Origin: Hemicordylus capensis
Lineage: Eukaryota; Chordata; Lepidosauria; Squamata; Cordylidae
Assembly (NCBI RefSeq): GCF_027244095.1
Contig: NC_069658.1
Coordinates: forward strand, 263,074,687-263,138,686
Direction: 5' to 3'
DNA length: 64,000 bases
The translations under genes and the position numbers were made by a program. A model generated the notes under the pieces. The model was given only the letters and a program-made list of their open reading frames with translations. It ran no database searches and was not told the origin of the DNA. Numbering within the stretch: the stretch's first letter is position 1; each line of letters begins with the position of its first letter. Shown in pieces: positions 35,201 through 45,691 of the stretch.

Positions 35201-38200
35201 AGTCCGAGGGATCCAGGGTAGGCTTCTTCAGAAGCGGTCTAATAACTGTCTCCTTAAGACAAGGAGGCATCCTACCTTCCCTCAGAGACACATTTATGAT
35301 CTCTACCAGGCCTTCCACAACAACCCCCCGCCAGATAATATAAGCCATGTCGGACAACAGTCAAGAGAACAGGTGGTAGGCCGCACCATTCCAATCAGCT
35401 TGTCCACATCCTCAGGAGTCACAAACTGGAACTGATCCAACCTAATTATACAAGCGGAGTCGCTGGACGCCTCCACATCAGACACTGAGGTAATTGTGGA
35501 GACGGAGTCTAAGTCGGCCCGAATACGAGAGATTTTTTCCACAAAGAATCCATTAAACATATCACAGCGGGTAATCGATGGTTCCAGATTCTGGTTCAAG
35601 GGAGGAGGGGCACTCACTAGCCCTCTCACAACCCTGAACAACTCCGCTGGACGTGAACTTGCGGATGCAATATGGGCAGAAAAGAATTGCTTCTTTGCTG
35701 CACATATTGCCTGAGCATAGGTCTTTAAATGAGCTCTATGTTGCAATCTGTCGGATTCAAGCTGAGTCTTTCTCCACTTGTGCTCCAGTCGTCAAGAACC
35801 ATATTCTTTGGTTCCTGAGTTTTCACCAGATATGCTTGTGCATTTTTCTAAGCTGTTCTCTAGTAACTATGAGGGCTAGAAACTTGAAAGAGGTAAGAAG
35901 AAAACTGAGAACATTGGCATGCCAAATACCTCTCTAAATAGCCAATTCTCAAACTACTGTGATGCCTCTCCTAGCTGATACTCTCCACCCAGTTTCCCAG
36001 CAGAGCGGACAGTAATTCTACCACTGAACACCTCTGTCCTCTCCTGCCGTTTATCTAGGAGCATCTTTGATGCTTCATATCTAACAGCAATGAACAGAGA
36101 ATCCTGACTCTTAAAATATTCTCTATTCTCTTTTTCCAGAGACTATGCTTTCTGAATTTGCAAAAGCAAAATCAATGGAAACATCAGCGAAAAAAGGTGA
36201 GTTGAGGTTGTGTTTCCTGTTTTTTGTTTTTTGCTGAGATAGAGCAGCAACATCTGTTTGTGCCTTTCCTAGAAACTCCCAGACACTGCTTCACATGGTG
36301 TGGCAAGGGTTGATGGGAATGACGACTCCCTCCAATATAGAAAGATTTGTACAGGAAAGGGGAAGAGCCTTGAACACTTTAGTGACATGAGCCTTGTGAC
36401 TCCTCCTTCTTTCTTCCCTATCTTGAGAGGCTGAGTATAGGAAACTGCCCTATGCCGAGTTAGACCCTTGGCCCATCTAGCTTTAGTATTGTCTACACTG
36501 ACTGGCAAGGCTCTTCAAGATTTTAGGCAGGAGTCTCTCCCACCCCGCCTGGAGATGCTAGGGATTGTATCTGGGACCTTCTGTATGGGAAGTGTCTGTC
36601 ATTCTGGTGTTAGCATTTCCCTCGTCAGATGAACAGTGCTATAATGTGAGTGACCTGCTGTGGCAGGACTTCCAACCTGCTTCTGGGCTTGTAAGTGTGT
36701 ACCGCACTTAATTATTTGTTTAAAACATCTGAATAATTTATTTATTTATTTATTTATTTATTTAATATATTACAACAAGATTAAAAAAGTAAAACATTAA
36801 TTAAAAACAAAAACAAGAAATTTAAAAGCAAGAAATTTAAAACAATTTAAAATTTTAAAACAATATTCTAAAAACAACATCAAAACAATCAAAACAATGT
36901 CAGTTAAAAGCCTGGGTGAACAGATGCGTCTTTAAAGACTTTTTAAAAGTTGTCAGAGATGGGGAGGCTCTTATTTCACTAGGGAGCTCATTCCAAAGCC
37001 TCGGGGCAGCAATGGAGAAGGCCCGTGCCTGAGTAGCCACCAGATGAGCCAGTGGCAAATGCAGACGGACCTCTCCTGATAATCTCAATGGGCGGTGGGG
37101 CTCATGACAAAGAAGAAGTTCTCTTAAATACCCAGGGCCCAAGCTGTTTAGGGCTTTATAGGTTATAACCAACACCTTGTATTTTGCCCAGAAACACATC
37201 GGCAGCCAGTGTAACTCCTTCAATATGGGAGTAACATGGTCTCTCCGAGATGACCCAGAGACCAGCCTGGCTGCCGCATTCTGAATCAACTGTAGTTTCC
37301 GGACTACGTACAAGGGCTGCCCCACATAGAGCGCATTGCATTGAATAGGGCTACAGTCATGGGGTAAAGTAAATGGAAGAAGTCTTGGCTCTTGTCCAGT
37401 CATTTGGTGCCTGGAGTTCTGTGGGGGTTCTCCGTGTGGAGGCATGCGTTGGCCTCCAAGTGATTTCAGAGCCTGCCTGCAGTCTAGTAAGGCAAACTGG
37501 GTCCACCTTCCCTCAAGCTTCCACATTACTGAGATTGCTGCCTATACCCACCCCTTGGCTACTTTTAAGTTGACAGGAACTGGGCAGAAGTCTCAGACAC
37601 ACCACTCCCTGGGCAGCTTCTGGGATGTTATATCCATTGCTTTTGGTCTCCATAGGCTGAGTATTCAGCTTCCTGACATAGGTCGGTTCGGATAATACTT
37701 TATTGACTTATGTAGTTAGGCATGCCCTTGGCACATCCCCTATCAGGACATCTTCCATGCATATCCTGATGCCCTCTCAGCACATCCCTTTATCAAGTGA
37801 GGGAGGGCTGTTTATCTGAATGACTGATCTGTGGCATGCTCCCTTTCTAATCATGCGGGCCAGTAGGGTATTGTCTGAACCAGTTCCATAGCAGTTTTGC
37901 AATGGTCAAATGGGTATTCTGCCCCCAATAGCTCTCAGGTTCCACAGCTAGTCTCCCGCACTGTGCACATATGCATAATTGGTCTGACAGTGGCTACCCA
38001 ACCCCCAAATAGGCAATGCTGGACTTCTAACGGGTTCTCCTTGTCCAGGACTGGTAGCCTGCCTGAACAATGGAATGTCTTTATTATATTTGTACCCTAC
38101 TTCTTGGCATAAAAAAACCAAACCCAAACCAAGGACCTGAGTTGTGCGTTTGGCAACCAGACTTCAGAAAGTGTTATGACACAAGACAGAGCCTCCCCAG

Positions 38201-38926
38201 AGATCTTAAGAACTTGGACCTAAACTGTCGAAGGCCTTTTAATTAGGGCATAGCTAGTAGAGTTCTGGTCAGATAACGATCTCCTTCTCTCCCCATCCCT
38301 CTTATTTGAGATCCTAGGCTGGTTTGCATCACAGTTTTTGGAATCTACTCGTAAACTTTTGGCTTCCTTCATAGCTGAGCTCTTCTGACTCTTTGTTTTT
38401 CTCCTCAGCAAGCATTACTCTGGATCCCCTCACAGCTCATCCCCTCCTTGTGGTGAGTGAAGACAAGAAAAGTGTGAAACGCGGAGCCATCCTTCAGCCA
38501 CTGCCCAACAACCCTGAGAGGTTTGATGCCACTCTCCTTCTCCTGGGTTGTGAGAGAATCACCTCAGGGATACAGTACTGGGAGGTGGAAGTGGGTGATG
38601 GGCAAAATTGGGCACTTGGTGTTGCCAGGGAGTCGGTGAAGCGGAAGGGACCTGTTGTCACCTCCCCTGATGAAGGGATCTGGGCTTTGGGTCTCTGTGG
38701 AGATGAATACAAGGCTTTTACTTCTTCCGATACTCGTCTGACTCTAGAGGAAGCCCCAGAGAAAATCCAGGTATTTGTGCATTATGAGAGGGGTTGGGTG
38801 GCATTTTTTGATGCTGATTATATGTCTCTAATTTTTATTTTCCGGTCTGCTAACTTCTGTGGGGAGAAGATCTGTCCATTCTTCAAACTGTGGGGTCCAA
38901 CTACAGAGCTCAGGATGTGTCCCTGA
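22858..38926 (+). CDS. Gene B: complete TRIM E3 ubiquitin ligase (RING, B-box, coiled coil, PRY-SPRY), 489 aa
   Basis: Seven coding exons: 22858-23277, 25281-25376, 28455-28685, 30449-30471, 30674-30798, 36140-36196 and 38409-38926. They sum to 1470 bp, or 489 residues plus stop, with consistent phases (0,0,0,2,1,1). Domains: RING about 16-57, B-box 2 about 96-128, coiled coil 141-249, linker 250-317, PRY-SPRY about 318-489. The build is that of TRIM27/TRIM39/TRIM7-type C-IV ligases. Such proteins ubiquitinate partners bound by the SPRY domain, often in innate immunity or protein turnover. The start at 22858 (GTCATGG, a good Kozak context) gives the usual short RING leader. The frame is also open upstream to 22549. 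No disrupting change was seen. The introns carry many transposons. Confidence 0.94.
23745..23974 (+). mobile_element. Sauria SINE, full length
   Basis: Head AGTGGCGCAGTAGGGAAATG with B box GGTTTGAATCCCC; body GCTGAAAGGCATCATCTCGT; tail GACTTGACGGCACACTTTAC. In gene B intron 1, tail-to-tail with the next copy. Confidence 0.9.
24021..24262 (-). mobile_element. Sauria SINE, full length, inverted
   Basis: Reverse copy beginning with the tail AAAGTGTGCTGTCAGGTCG and ending in the tRNA-like head (GGGGATTTGAACCAGCAACC reverse). It is about 46 bp from the previous copy. Confidence 0.9.
24545..24930 (-). mobile_element. CR1 LINE 3' fragment
   Basis: GGCCATCTAGTCCAACCTCC, TGTCCAGCCTCTGCTTGAAG and CTTCTCTTCTCCAGG are typical CR1 3'-end sequence in reverse. 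Gene B intron 1. Confidence 0.8.
25139..25198. repeat. Dispersed repeat (CTGAGTAAGCATGCATAGG motif)
   Basis: ACTTACCTCTGAGTAAGCAT and similar words recur at about 41400-41462 and 46370-46428 (TTACTTCTGA.TAAG). A widespread amniote repeat of unknown class. Confidence 0.5.
25281..25376 (+). CDS. Gene B exon 2: coiled-coil start (96 bp)
   Basis: 96 bp between GCTCAG and GTATGT. It encodes QQVATHVKALKERREKLKES and onward to AEQ, rich in Lys and Glu, phase 0 on both sides. Confidence 0.94.
25377..26403. other. Gene B intron 2 start, unclassified
   Basis: No gene or clear repeat. Confidence 0.45.
26404..26871. mobile_element. hAT-like MITE (TAGGGATGTGC family)
   Basis: 468 bp in gene B intron 2, with TAGGGATGTAC and GCACATCCCTA ends. 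Perfect 8-bp duplication TATCCAAT (26396-26403 and 26872-26879). Centre is rich in CATGCGCAC-type palindromes. Confidence 0.85.
27043..27080. repeat. Short (GT)n/(CA)n palindromic repeat
   Basis: GTGTGTGTGTGTGTACACAC followed by ACACACA. Same design as 27413-27482, 330 bp away. Confidence 0.85.
27413..27482. repeat. (GT)n followed by (CA)n, an inverted dinucleotide repeat
   Basis: TATATATGTG runs into (GT)n, then TATACAA, then (CA)n and ATATATACACAC, making a near-perfect palindrome. Gene B intron 2. Confidence 0.9.
27879..27980 (+). repeat. Possible 5S-rRNA-derived SINE fragment
   Basis: AAAGCTAAGCAG, then TTGGACGATGGTGGATCACT and CCCCGGGTG recall the internal promoter region of 5S rRNA (GAAGCTAAGCAG, ACTTGGATGGGAGACC, CCGGGTG). 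Diverged; could be chance or another SINE. Confidence 0.35.
27990..28210 (+). repeat. L2/SINE-type 3' tail fragment with (ATTT)n
   Basis: CCAACCCCAGCACAGCATCC, an (ATTT)n run near 28090-28115, then TTAGATTGTGAGCCTTTTGG. Same family as 7245-7455 in opposite orientation. Gene B intron 2. Confidence 0.5.
28455..28685 (+). CDS. Gene B exon 3: coiled coil (231 bp)
   Basis: 231 bp between TTACAG and GTAAGA. It encodes the long helix starting DDVQTEKQKVEAQF and ending QQPASEFLQ. An LDKEIVQRRDGAATRLSEE-type motif is shared with genes A and C. Confidence 0.95.
28700..29685. other. Gene B intron 3, unclassified
   Basis: No coding match and no recognised repeat before the CR1 piece at 29690. Confidence 0.45.
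29690..29872 (+). mobile_element. CR1/L3-type 3' fragment
   Basis: Ends GTTGGACTAGAGAAGCCTTG, CCTGATCCAACAGGGCTGTT, ATGTTCTTA. The forward copy of the family in reverse at 40310. Gene B intron 3. Confidence 0.65.
30449..30471 (+). CDS. Gene B exon 4: 23-bp micro-exon
   Basis: 23 bp (DIRNILN plus two bases) after a pyrimidine-rich CCGCAG acceptor and before GTAGGT. Same length and phase as in genes A and C. Confidence 0.9.
30674..30798 (+). CDS. Gene B exon 5: post-coiled-coil linker (125 bp)
   Basis: 125 bp following TTGTAG. It encodes the linker with LERKLGHFSLKNIVIKEAL, matching LEERLDDFSRKGAALKETL of gene C. It is nine bases (three codons) longer than the 116-bp exon of gene C, with phase kept. 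The donor is GTACCA, weaker than its neighbours. Confidence 0.88.
31356..31500 (+). mobile_element. tRNA-derived SINE, old copy
   Basis: Head AAGGTGCTGTAGTGATTAAG and the following CAAGTTCTAGTC box resemble the 16431 family, diverged and lacking its tail. Confidence 0.55.
31521..32835. mobile_element. hAT-like DNA element, 1.3 kb, with a nested L2 fragment
   Basis: Ends CTGGGGTATCAAAC and GTTTGACACCCTTG. Perfect 8-bp duplication ATGTATGC at 31513-31520 and 32836-32843. Holds an L2 piece (about 32105-32640). Short frames within are not recognisable as a transposase. Located in gene B intron 5. Confidence 0.8.
32105..32640 (-). mobile_element. L2 LINE fragment inside a hAT element
   Basis: Reverse L2: ATTTATACCCCGCCCCTCCA tail, GGCATTCCAAAGCCGAGGGG (LWN region), GCCGTGTAGGGCTT, and an RT-end segment near 32600-32640 (rc of LKLNPDK-type coding). 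Internal deletions. Confidence 0.65.
32844..32990. mobile_element. Fold-back MITE (TTTGGCCCTCCA family)
   Basis: Palindromic: ACTTTGGCCCTCCAAGTGCT at the left and TGGAGGGTCAAAGTTGTGCA at the right, with ACTACAACTCCCATCAT in the arm. It directly follows the 1.3-kb hAT element. Confidence 0.65.
33110..35800 (-). mobile_element. L2-clade LINE with an inverted RT segment (fold-back)
   Basis: The reverse 3' tail (33110-33283) is followed by a forward RT segment (33284-34307, with GVPQGSVLSPMLFNIYMKPL and YADDTQIYF). Reverse C-terminal and RT coding then runs from 34308 to about 35746 (QNAAARLVSG, LHWLPI, NYRPVSNLPWLG). The reverse RT copy lacks about 370 bp including the YADD motif, which the forward copy keeps. 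The arms match over about 600 bp. Not functional. It fills most of gene B intron 5. Confidence 0.85.
36140..36196 (+). CDS. Gene B exon 6: short linker exon (57 bp)
   Basis: 57 bp, phase 1 to 1, between TTTCCAG and GTGAGT. It encodes a Lys/Ala/Ser-rich stretch (ETMLSEFAKAKSMETSAKK). The identical length in gene C supports it. Confidence 0.85.
36430..36640 (-). mobile_element. tRNA-headed SINE, reverse
   Basis: AAACTGCCCTATGCCGAG, CCCTTGGCCCATCTAG and GGAGATGCTAGGGATTG are the reverse of the 15491 family. Gene B intron 6. Confidence 0.65.
36730..37345 (-). mobile_element. L2-clade LINE 3' part
   Basis: Reverse copy: (TTTA)n, A-rich tail, then the C-terminal coding part (QNAAARLVSGSSRRDHVTPI, LHWLP, APRLWNELPSEIRASPSLTT). 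Uninterrupted for about 145 codons, so fairly young. Gene B intron 6. Confidence 0.85.
37350..38408. other. Gene B intron 6 end, unclassified
   Basis: No gene. Contains repeated GGCACATCCC/CAGCACATCCC words near 37730-37790 of unknown origin. Confidence 0.45.
38409..38926 (+). CDS. Gene B exon 7: PRY-SPRY domain and stop
   Basis: 518 bp after CTCCTCAG, ending TGA at 38924-38926. PRY: LDPLTAHPLLVVSEDKKSV with PERFD. SPRY: ERITSGIQYWEVEVGDG, WALGVARESVKRKG, SPDEGIWALG and FFDAD. The C-terminus is ELRMCP, the usual SPRY end. Small departures from consensus (YWEVEVGDGQNW kept, PIFTF replaced by LIFIF) are compatible with function. Confidence 0.95.
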
Positions 38927-39154
38927 AACACTGCCTACACTACCCTAGTCCGCTTAATTTCTGGGATTCCATCTGTGCATAATTTTGTGTGAAATATCAT
39001 GAATGGCACAGATTCTGTTTTTAAAGGAAAGACTTCCAGCTTAAAGTAAGCTGGGACAAGGGAGTGAGAATGGAAAGATAAATAGCTACCCCAGTTGTTT
39101 CTTATCAGTTTCCCAGACAATGAAGAGACTCCTTAACTTATAGGCCCCTTACAA

Positions 39155-39160
39155 AATAAA
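39155..39160 (+). terminator. Possible gene B polyadenylation signal
   Basis: AATAAA (within a short AAAT repeat) 229 bp after the gene B stop. It is the first clear candidate downstream. Confidence 0.45.
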
Positions 39161-39574
39161 TAAATAAATCAGCTGTCTGCAAGAACTGTAAAGGCCAAAC
39201 TAGTTAGGCTGATTGTGTCATTCTCTCCCCCCCCCCCATATGTGTGTGACATTTAAATGGCAACTGCAGAGGGCCTTGATCTAGATTGGAACCATTCTGG
39301 GAGGGGTAAAATCCCCCTTCCCCATGCTATAGTCTGGATAAAGCACTAGCACCTGTGGTTTACATTAAAAAGATAAAAATCAAACACTCAAGACCAAGTG
39401 GCATGATTAATGTATCATCTAGTTTCATTGAGGGGTGCAATTTCATTTGGAGTCCTTTTTTAAAACTTGCATTCTGATCACTGAAATCCTGCACAGTCTC
39501 CTCTTCTTGCCCTACCCTCCCTAGTCCCAGCAGCATCCAAGATTTGGCTTTTCAACTTCTGCTGAAAGGCGGTA

Positions 39575-40039
39575 CAGGAGGACCTCGGTATTCACGGTGG
39601 TTCCGTTCGCAGCAAGTACCGCAAATACAGAGGCATTGGGGCAGTGGAAATCCAGGGGTTAGATTGCTAAGGGGCAAAAAAACAGGGGGAACACAGAAAA
39701 AAGCCAAGTAAAGTGCCCTACTGTGCTCCGTGGGTCCCCAGTGGTCTAGCAATGGCCCCCAAGACTCAACTTTGCTATTTTTTTTATTTTTTATTTTTGG
39801 TGGGAAATGTGGCTTTTTAGTTCCTTTAAAAACAAGCCACAAAATGGTTCCTGAGCACAAAATGGCAGTCAGACGTGACCTCTGAGGTAATTTCCGGCCA
39901 CCACAATCCACAGACACACTAATGTAACCCTCCCGCCCCCTTCGTTCCCCCCCGCGTATACCAAGGTAACGTGTCAATTGCCCTACTGTGGATATGTGAA
40001 ACCACAGATGCTGAATCCGCAAGTAACCAGGTCCTCCTG
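39575..40039. mobile_element. pogo/Tigger-like MITE, 465 bp
   Basis: Ends CAGGAGGACCTCGGTATTC and CAGGTCCTCCTG, with TA duplications at 39573-39574 and 40040-40041. Lies 650 bp past the gene B stop. No transposase frame. Confidence 0.75.
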
Positions 40040-40309
40040 TATATAAATACTGGCAGTGGTAGTTGTAGTCGCTAGGTATTGGCCCTACATTTTGAAGATG
40101 GTCTTGAGCCCTATTCACACATCATATTCTACACTTGTACAATGAGTGGACAGTGTTCACAGGTACAGTTTTTAACACATACTGAACACAGGTACAGCAG
40201 TACACTTCTGTACTATGCATTTGAAAGTACCTGTACTCAGGTTCACCTTGAAAATGAATGCATTTAAATGAATCATTAAATTAAATTAAATTAAAATTAA
40301 AATTAAAAA

Positions 40310-40440
40310 ATAAGAACAGCCCTGCTGGATCAGGCCCAAGGCCCATCTAGTCCAGCACCCTCTTTCCCACAGTGGTCCACCAGATGCCACTGGGAGCCTA
40401 CAGCAGGAGTTGAGGGCGTGCCCTCTCTTCTGCTTATGAT
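40310..40440 (-). mobile_element. CR1/L3-type 3' fragment
   Basis: AAGAACAGCCCTGCTGGATC, GGCCCATCTAGTCCAGCA and CCCACAGTGGTCCACCAGAT are the reverse of this family's 3' end. Confidence 0.65.
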
Positions 40441-42111
40441 CACATTATGAGCACTGTGGGTGATTGAGGTTGCAGCTTATGGAATTGCTGTTGAACATGC
40501 TTACAGCACCTCCCCTTCCAGAAAACAGCTCTGTAAGCATGTTTGTTGGATGTGAGGTTGACAGTTGGGTGGTGGGGCTTCCTCCCTGTTTTTGCCCTCA
40601 TAGGCATGAACTCCTGCAGTTTTCAGAACATCTGGCTATAGTCCTCCACACAAAATTAATGAATGAGTGTACAGATGTCTGTATACTCATACAACATAAT
40701 ATCTGAATGGGACTTTGGTAGCTTCAAGGAACAGAACTTGCTCTACCTTCAGATTTTTTTTCCCTTTTTTAATGAAAGCTGAGATTTCCCCCCCCCCCAG
40801 TACGCTCCTCCTCTTGAGGAAATCTGTAGCATCTCCTGCAAGCAGTAGCTCTTTACTTACCTAGCACTGTGCATTAGAGGAAGGAGGAGAAGATTGTACA
40901 GACACACCTGTATTCTTTTATCACCCTGCTGTCACTTTGGGCCAGTTTGGATTATGCTTCATCCACTGGTCCAACTACAGGTGATAAGGACATGTGGCAG
41001 CCATTAGTGCACACATTATTGCCCCCTCTTGGCACATTGGGGCTTCTTTCCTAATCGTGTGTGGAGTAGCATTTTGTCCAAACTGCTCCTCATGCACACT
41101 GCAAATAGTTTAAAAGTTGAGGGGGAGTTTGGACAAACAGTGGCCTGGCACATCAGGAAGGAGGAATGACATGCACATTCATGACACGCACTATAGTGTG
41201 TAGTCAGGCAGTGGGTGACATATCATCTGAACCAGCCCTTTTGTGAACCTTTACAGGGCTCTTCCAGGAAACCCATTACTCTTTCAGGCTTGAAAGAACA
41301 CCTTGCTACTTTGGAATAGTGTCATGTTAGGTGCTCTGTGAGACCCAGGCCTAAGATTCAGGAAGTGCAGGAGAGAGATTACTGGCTGTAATCTTATGCA
41401 TGCTTGCTTGGAACTAAGTCCTAAAGAATTCAGTAGAACTTACTTCTGAATAAGTATGCGGATGATTTCCAGGATGCCTCAACAGTGTGGTGCTGTACAG
41501 TAATTTATATTCAAAAGAAAAAAACACTGCCTGCAAGCTTACAGCCTGATATTCTTTTTATAAAGATTGTAAGTTTCAAACCCAGAAATCTAGGCAACCC
41601 TCTTGCTAATGTTGCATGCATCTCTTAGATGAGCAGTGTGTATTGATTGGGGAGCAGGTGGAGGGAAGACTGGGGAGTTAGGACATCCTGTTCCCTTGTG
41701 GTTATCACTTGGGTGCACACAACTCTGCTATAAAGCACTTGTTACAAACTATGGAGTGGTGTGTCTTTCCCTTACAACTGATCTTTTATTCAGGAAGCAT
41801 TTCTGTTGCAGGAGCAGCTCATTTTCCCCCCAATATTCAGGCAGCAATACTTTCTCTCTTCTAAAAGATTCCTTCCCCAAGTAGAAACTAGTGTGAGTGC
41901 TGTGTGGAATGTGGTTTTGTGAGAGTAATCAATACCTATTGGATATACTGCCATCCGTAGTGATGACTTACACAGCTCCTCTTCTTTTCCCATACCACCA
42001 CCATTTAGGAACATCCACATTTTTATTATGGCCACTCTACAAATATGAGTGCTTTACTGTTCTGCCACTTCAACATCCGAGCATCTATTTACCTTTTTTT
42101 AATTTTAAAAA

Positions 42112-42179
<68 letters not shown>

Positions 42180-42187
42180 GTGTGTGT
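42112..42187. repeat. (GT)n/(GA)n compound microsatellite
   Basis: About 23 GT units, then about 11 GA units, then GTGTGT. Intergenic between B and C. Confidence 0.95.
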
Positions 42188-42394
42188 CAAAAAGGGATTT
42201 ATCGCTTTCAGCAACACTTACGAAAGATCAGCCTTATACTCAGGCCAAAAACAAACGTTTGGCAACCAGCTGTCTTCTGAAAAACCACCCATTCTGCTTC
42301 AAAACCAAACCCGTGCCAAACATTGTCTACTTTGAATAGGAACAGCTCTTGAGGATCTTGTACAGAAGTATTTTCTAGTCATACTACCTGAGAC

Positions 42395-42475
42395 AAACTT
42401 GAGCTGTCAAGGATTGAGCCAGCAACTCTTTACATACAAAACACATGCTCCACCACTGAACCATGACCCCTACCA
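42395..42475 (-). mobile_element. tRNA-headed SINE head, reverse
   Basis: ACATGCTCCACCACTGAACC is the reverse A-box of the 15491 family; GGATTGAGCCAGCAAC is its B-box. Confidence 0.55.
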
Positions 42476-44290
42476 CATCTACCTTGACACTCCATGAGCC
42501 TTTTTGCTTTGTAGTAAGAATAACAATATTCTATTTATTTATTGATGGCTGTGCATTCCCCTCTCCAGCACTGGGATGCATGTATGCTTGATTTCATTTT
42601 TTTAAATAGTGAACAGCAGTATAGCTATCCCATTGCCCTGATTTTTATGTCTGGATTGGATACTGCATTGCTGTAGGCTCGAGACTTGGGGGCCCATTAA
42701 GCATAAAAAGCAGGAAAGTCACATTTGCTCCGATCATCTGCATAAACCCAAGGAGTAGAGGGTTTGGAGAATGTTCAGATAGTAGTCCTAGGTCATACCT
42801 GCATTATACACCTGAAGTGTCTTAACTGATGTGGCTTCTCATGAAAGCCTATGGAATGGTAGATTTTTCCTCACAGAATTTGGATGTATTCAGCCTTGTC
42901 CACACTCAGTTCCTTACAGGAAATACATGATTTGAGGTGTTGCCATAGCCATATGTGCAGCCCCCAAACCAGTCAAGCTGCAGTTATTTGCTCTGATGTG
43001 TTTAGACGCATTGACTTCAACAAGGCAAAATGGGATTAAGGGCAAATATGCTTGGTTAAGTGATGTACTGTTCGCTTATACAAGGTGGCAAATCTGCACT
43101 TTTTGAAAGATGTTCTCCTCTTTAAGGGCAAACAGATGTATACATTTCTGATCCAGAAAATGGTTGTCATTGCATTAAAATTTCTCTAGTGAACACAGTA
43201 GTTTTGTGTGTGTGTTTCTGTTATGTAACAGCTTTTGATGAATCCTCTTTTCTCAGTTGACTTGTCACCAAGACTAGAGCTCAACAACTGGAGGACTAGG
43301 GACAAAACCTGGACCTCTGGAGAGTATCTGTTTCCTTGGGGAGCAAGAGGTTTCTGGAAGGGCTGATGGCTGTGACAGTGTAATTTCCTGGGAGGTGGCT
43401 TAGCCCCACAGTCCTGTCCCCAAAATAGCTTTCACATACATCTAGTTGCTGACCAAGGATCTAGAGGTGCAGTAATGGACTCCAGTGTAAGAGAACTGGG
43501 TGACATGATGATCTGGTGGAATTTTCTTGCCTTTGGGTGGTAGAATAGAGACAGTCAGTTGTTTGCTGGTGATAGTAAGACCAGTTAGTAGAACTAGGGG
43601 CACACTTAATTTCTACACTCCAAAGTGATAGATTTTGAATGTATAAAAATTTGGAACCATATTACACTGCTGTATACTTCATAGTAGTTTTTATACTTCC
43701 AATACCCATACCCAAATACCAATATTTCAGTCATATCCCAATATCAAGGTGCTAATTTCAAGTGTTGAAACTCTGTTTTCACATTTCAGTTCCAAGTCGG
43801 TATACAGTGGTTGCCCAGTAAAAAGGACTTGCAAAGTTCTACTAATGCTCTGAGCTAAAATGGAATTTCCCCTACTACGACTTCTTGATATCAACTGAAT
43901 GCTCTTTCACAGTCTGCTTAGCTTATCCATGCTGTCCATATAATCAGCCATTTAAATTTTCATCTAAGCTCCAAGTAAATGTCCTGGTTGCAGTCTTCGG
44001 GAGTCTGGTGGCCATGAAAATGTACTACATTTCATCAGCACCTTGTTATATGAATTTCAACGTGCAGCATAATTTTTTTGAAACTGGTTTTGCATACAGT
44101 ATTTACAGTAGTTGGGCCTGTGCAGTGCAACATTGTGGGAAAGGAAATGTAGTTCCTAAATGTTAAGATAATGCAGACACACTTAATACTCAGCTGCTGG
44201 ATCCCAAGGATCCCAAAATATGTCGTACCCCCATGAGCACAAAAGACATGGTGAAGATAACCTATTGCTGAGAGAATGGAAGGTAAGTAT

Positions 44291-44451
44291 TAGGGATGTG
44301 CAAGAACCTGTTTGGAGGCCCTTTTTCCATAAAAGCCTTCGGGGTGGCAGTGTACCTCCCTGCTGCCCCTTCCCCCTTTAGCCCAAAGTACCAGATGTGT
44401 GTCGCACGTGTGCACGTCAGACAGGGGCACGTGCTTCCGTGCACATCCCTA
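44291..44451. mobile_element. hAT-like MITE (TAGGGATGTGC family), short copy
   Basis: 161 bp between genes B and C. Ends TAGGGATGTGC and GCACATCCCTA. Perfect 8-bp duplication GTAAGTAT at 44283-44290 and 44452-44459. Confidence 0.85.
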
Positions 44452-44961
44452 GTAAGTATGCTTAGAGCAGTAGCTTGAGATTATTCTGGCACTACAAAGA
44501 TAAGTTTCTTTACTGTTGCATGAACCTACATAAAAAGACAACTACATGGATTGCATGCAAGGGGGTTGTCTTGTTAAAGTCCTGATCACCAACTTGTTTT
44601 CCTGAAGTGCCACTCTGAAGAGGGGATGGAGGAGTTAGGTCAACAAGCCCCACTCCCTCTGTAGAGCACATATGGAAAGTGCTTGCTGTCTCTAGTTAAA
44701 AGATGAGGATATGATGCTGAACATCTTGGAGAGCCACTGCCACTGAATTATAGTCTGAATTAGTATAATCCATTCCTTTGAGGGTCCTTGTACTTTCTCA
44801 TCTCCCTTTCTGGGTAATTGATTATATTCATACCCTGCTTCTCAGTCAGTCAGTATTGGCTCCTGAGGTGGGTTACAGAACTCGTATCTTAAGGTTGATA
44901 TGACAGCTGTGTCTGTTCCTTGAAGAAAATGATCTTGGAACTGTGGTGCACTCTCTGGTAA

Positions 44962-45118
44962 CCTCTAGGCCAGAGTTGCTCAACTTAGCCCCCCGCCCCC
45001 GATGTTTTTGGACTACAACTCCCATAATCCCCAGCCACAGTAGCCAATAGCCAGGGATTATAGGAGTTGTAGGCCAACATCTGCAGGAGGACTGAAGTTG
45101 AGCAGGCTTGCTCTAGGC
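44962..45118. mobile_element. Fold-back MITE (ACTACAACTCCCATAATCC family)
   Basis: Left arm AGAGTTGCTCAACTT and right arm AAGTTGAGCAGGCTTGCTCT are inverted, with ACTACAACTCCCATAATCC and its complement inside. It abuts an L2 fragment. Confidence 0.65.
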
Positions 45119-45653
45119 CTATTTGCAATATACTCTATGTGGGGCTGCCTATGTGTGTAGTTCGGAAACTTCAGTTGGTTCAAAATGCAGTGGCTAGATT
45201 GGTCTCTGGGGGTTTCCGAAGAGACCACATTATGCTTGTCTTAAAACAATTGCATTGGCTGCCAATAGATTTCCTGGCAAAATACAAAGTGCTGGTAATT
45301 ACCTTTAAAGCCCTAAAGATCTTAGGACCAGGTTACCTGGGAGAACGCTGCCTTCTGCATGATCCCCACTTCACATTAAGGTAATAGAGAGGTCCGTCTC
45401 CACATGTTGCCAGTCCGTCTGGTGCTGATTTGGGAGTGGGCCTTTTTTGTAGTTGCTCCTGGGTTGTGGAATGTGCTCCCTACAGACATCTGTGGCATAA
45501 CATCTTTGTCAGCCTTTAAAAGAGCCCTTAAGAGTCACTTTTTTTTAGCCTGGCTTATAGTAATTCTTGGATGTTTTAAATCATTTTGCTCATGGTTGTC
45601 TTAATAGTTTTATTGTGAACTGCCTGGAGCCCTTGGAGTTGGGGTATATAAAT

Positions 45654-45691
<38 letters not shown>

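Larger units (their letters stand above)
40441..44282. other. B-C intergenic region, mostly unclassified
   Basis: Apart from the microsatellite at 42112-42187, the SINE head at 42395 and a dispersed repeat near 41400, I recognise nothing. No credible coding exon. Confidence 0.45.

Noticed and set aside
39552-40118. A 188-codon minus-strand frame
   Set aside because: It overlaps the pogo-like MITE and has no recognisable domain.
42045-42335. Cys/Val-repeat frame
   Set aside because: Translation of the (GT)n/(GA)n microsatellite.
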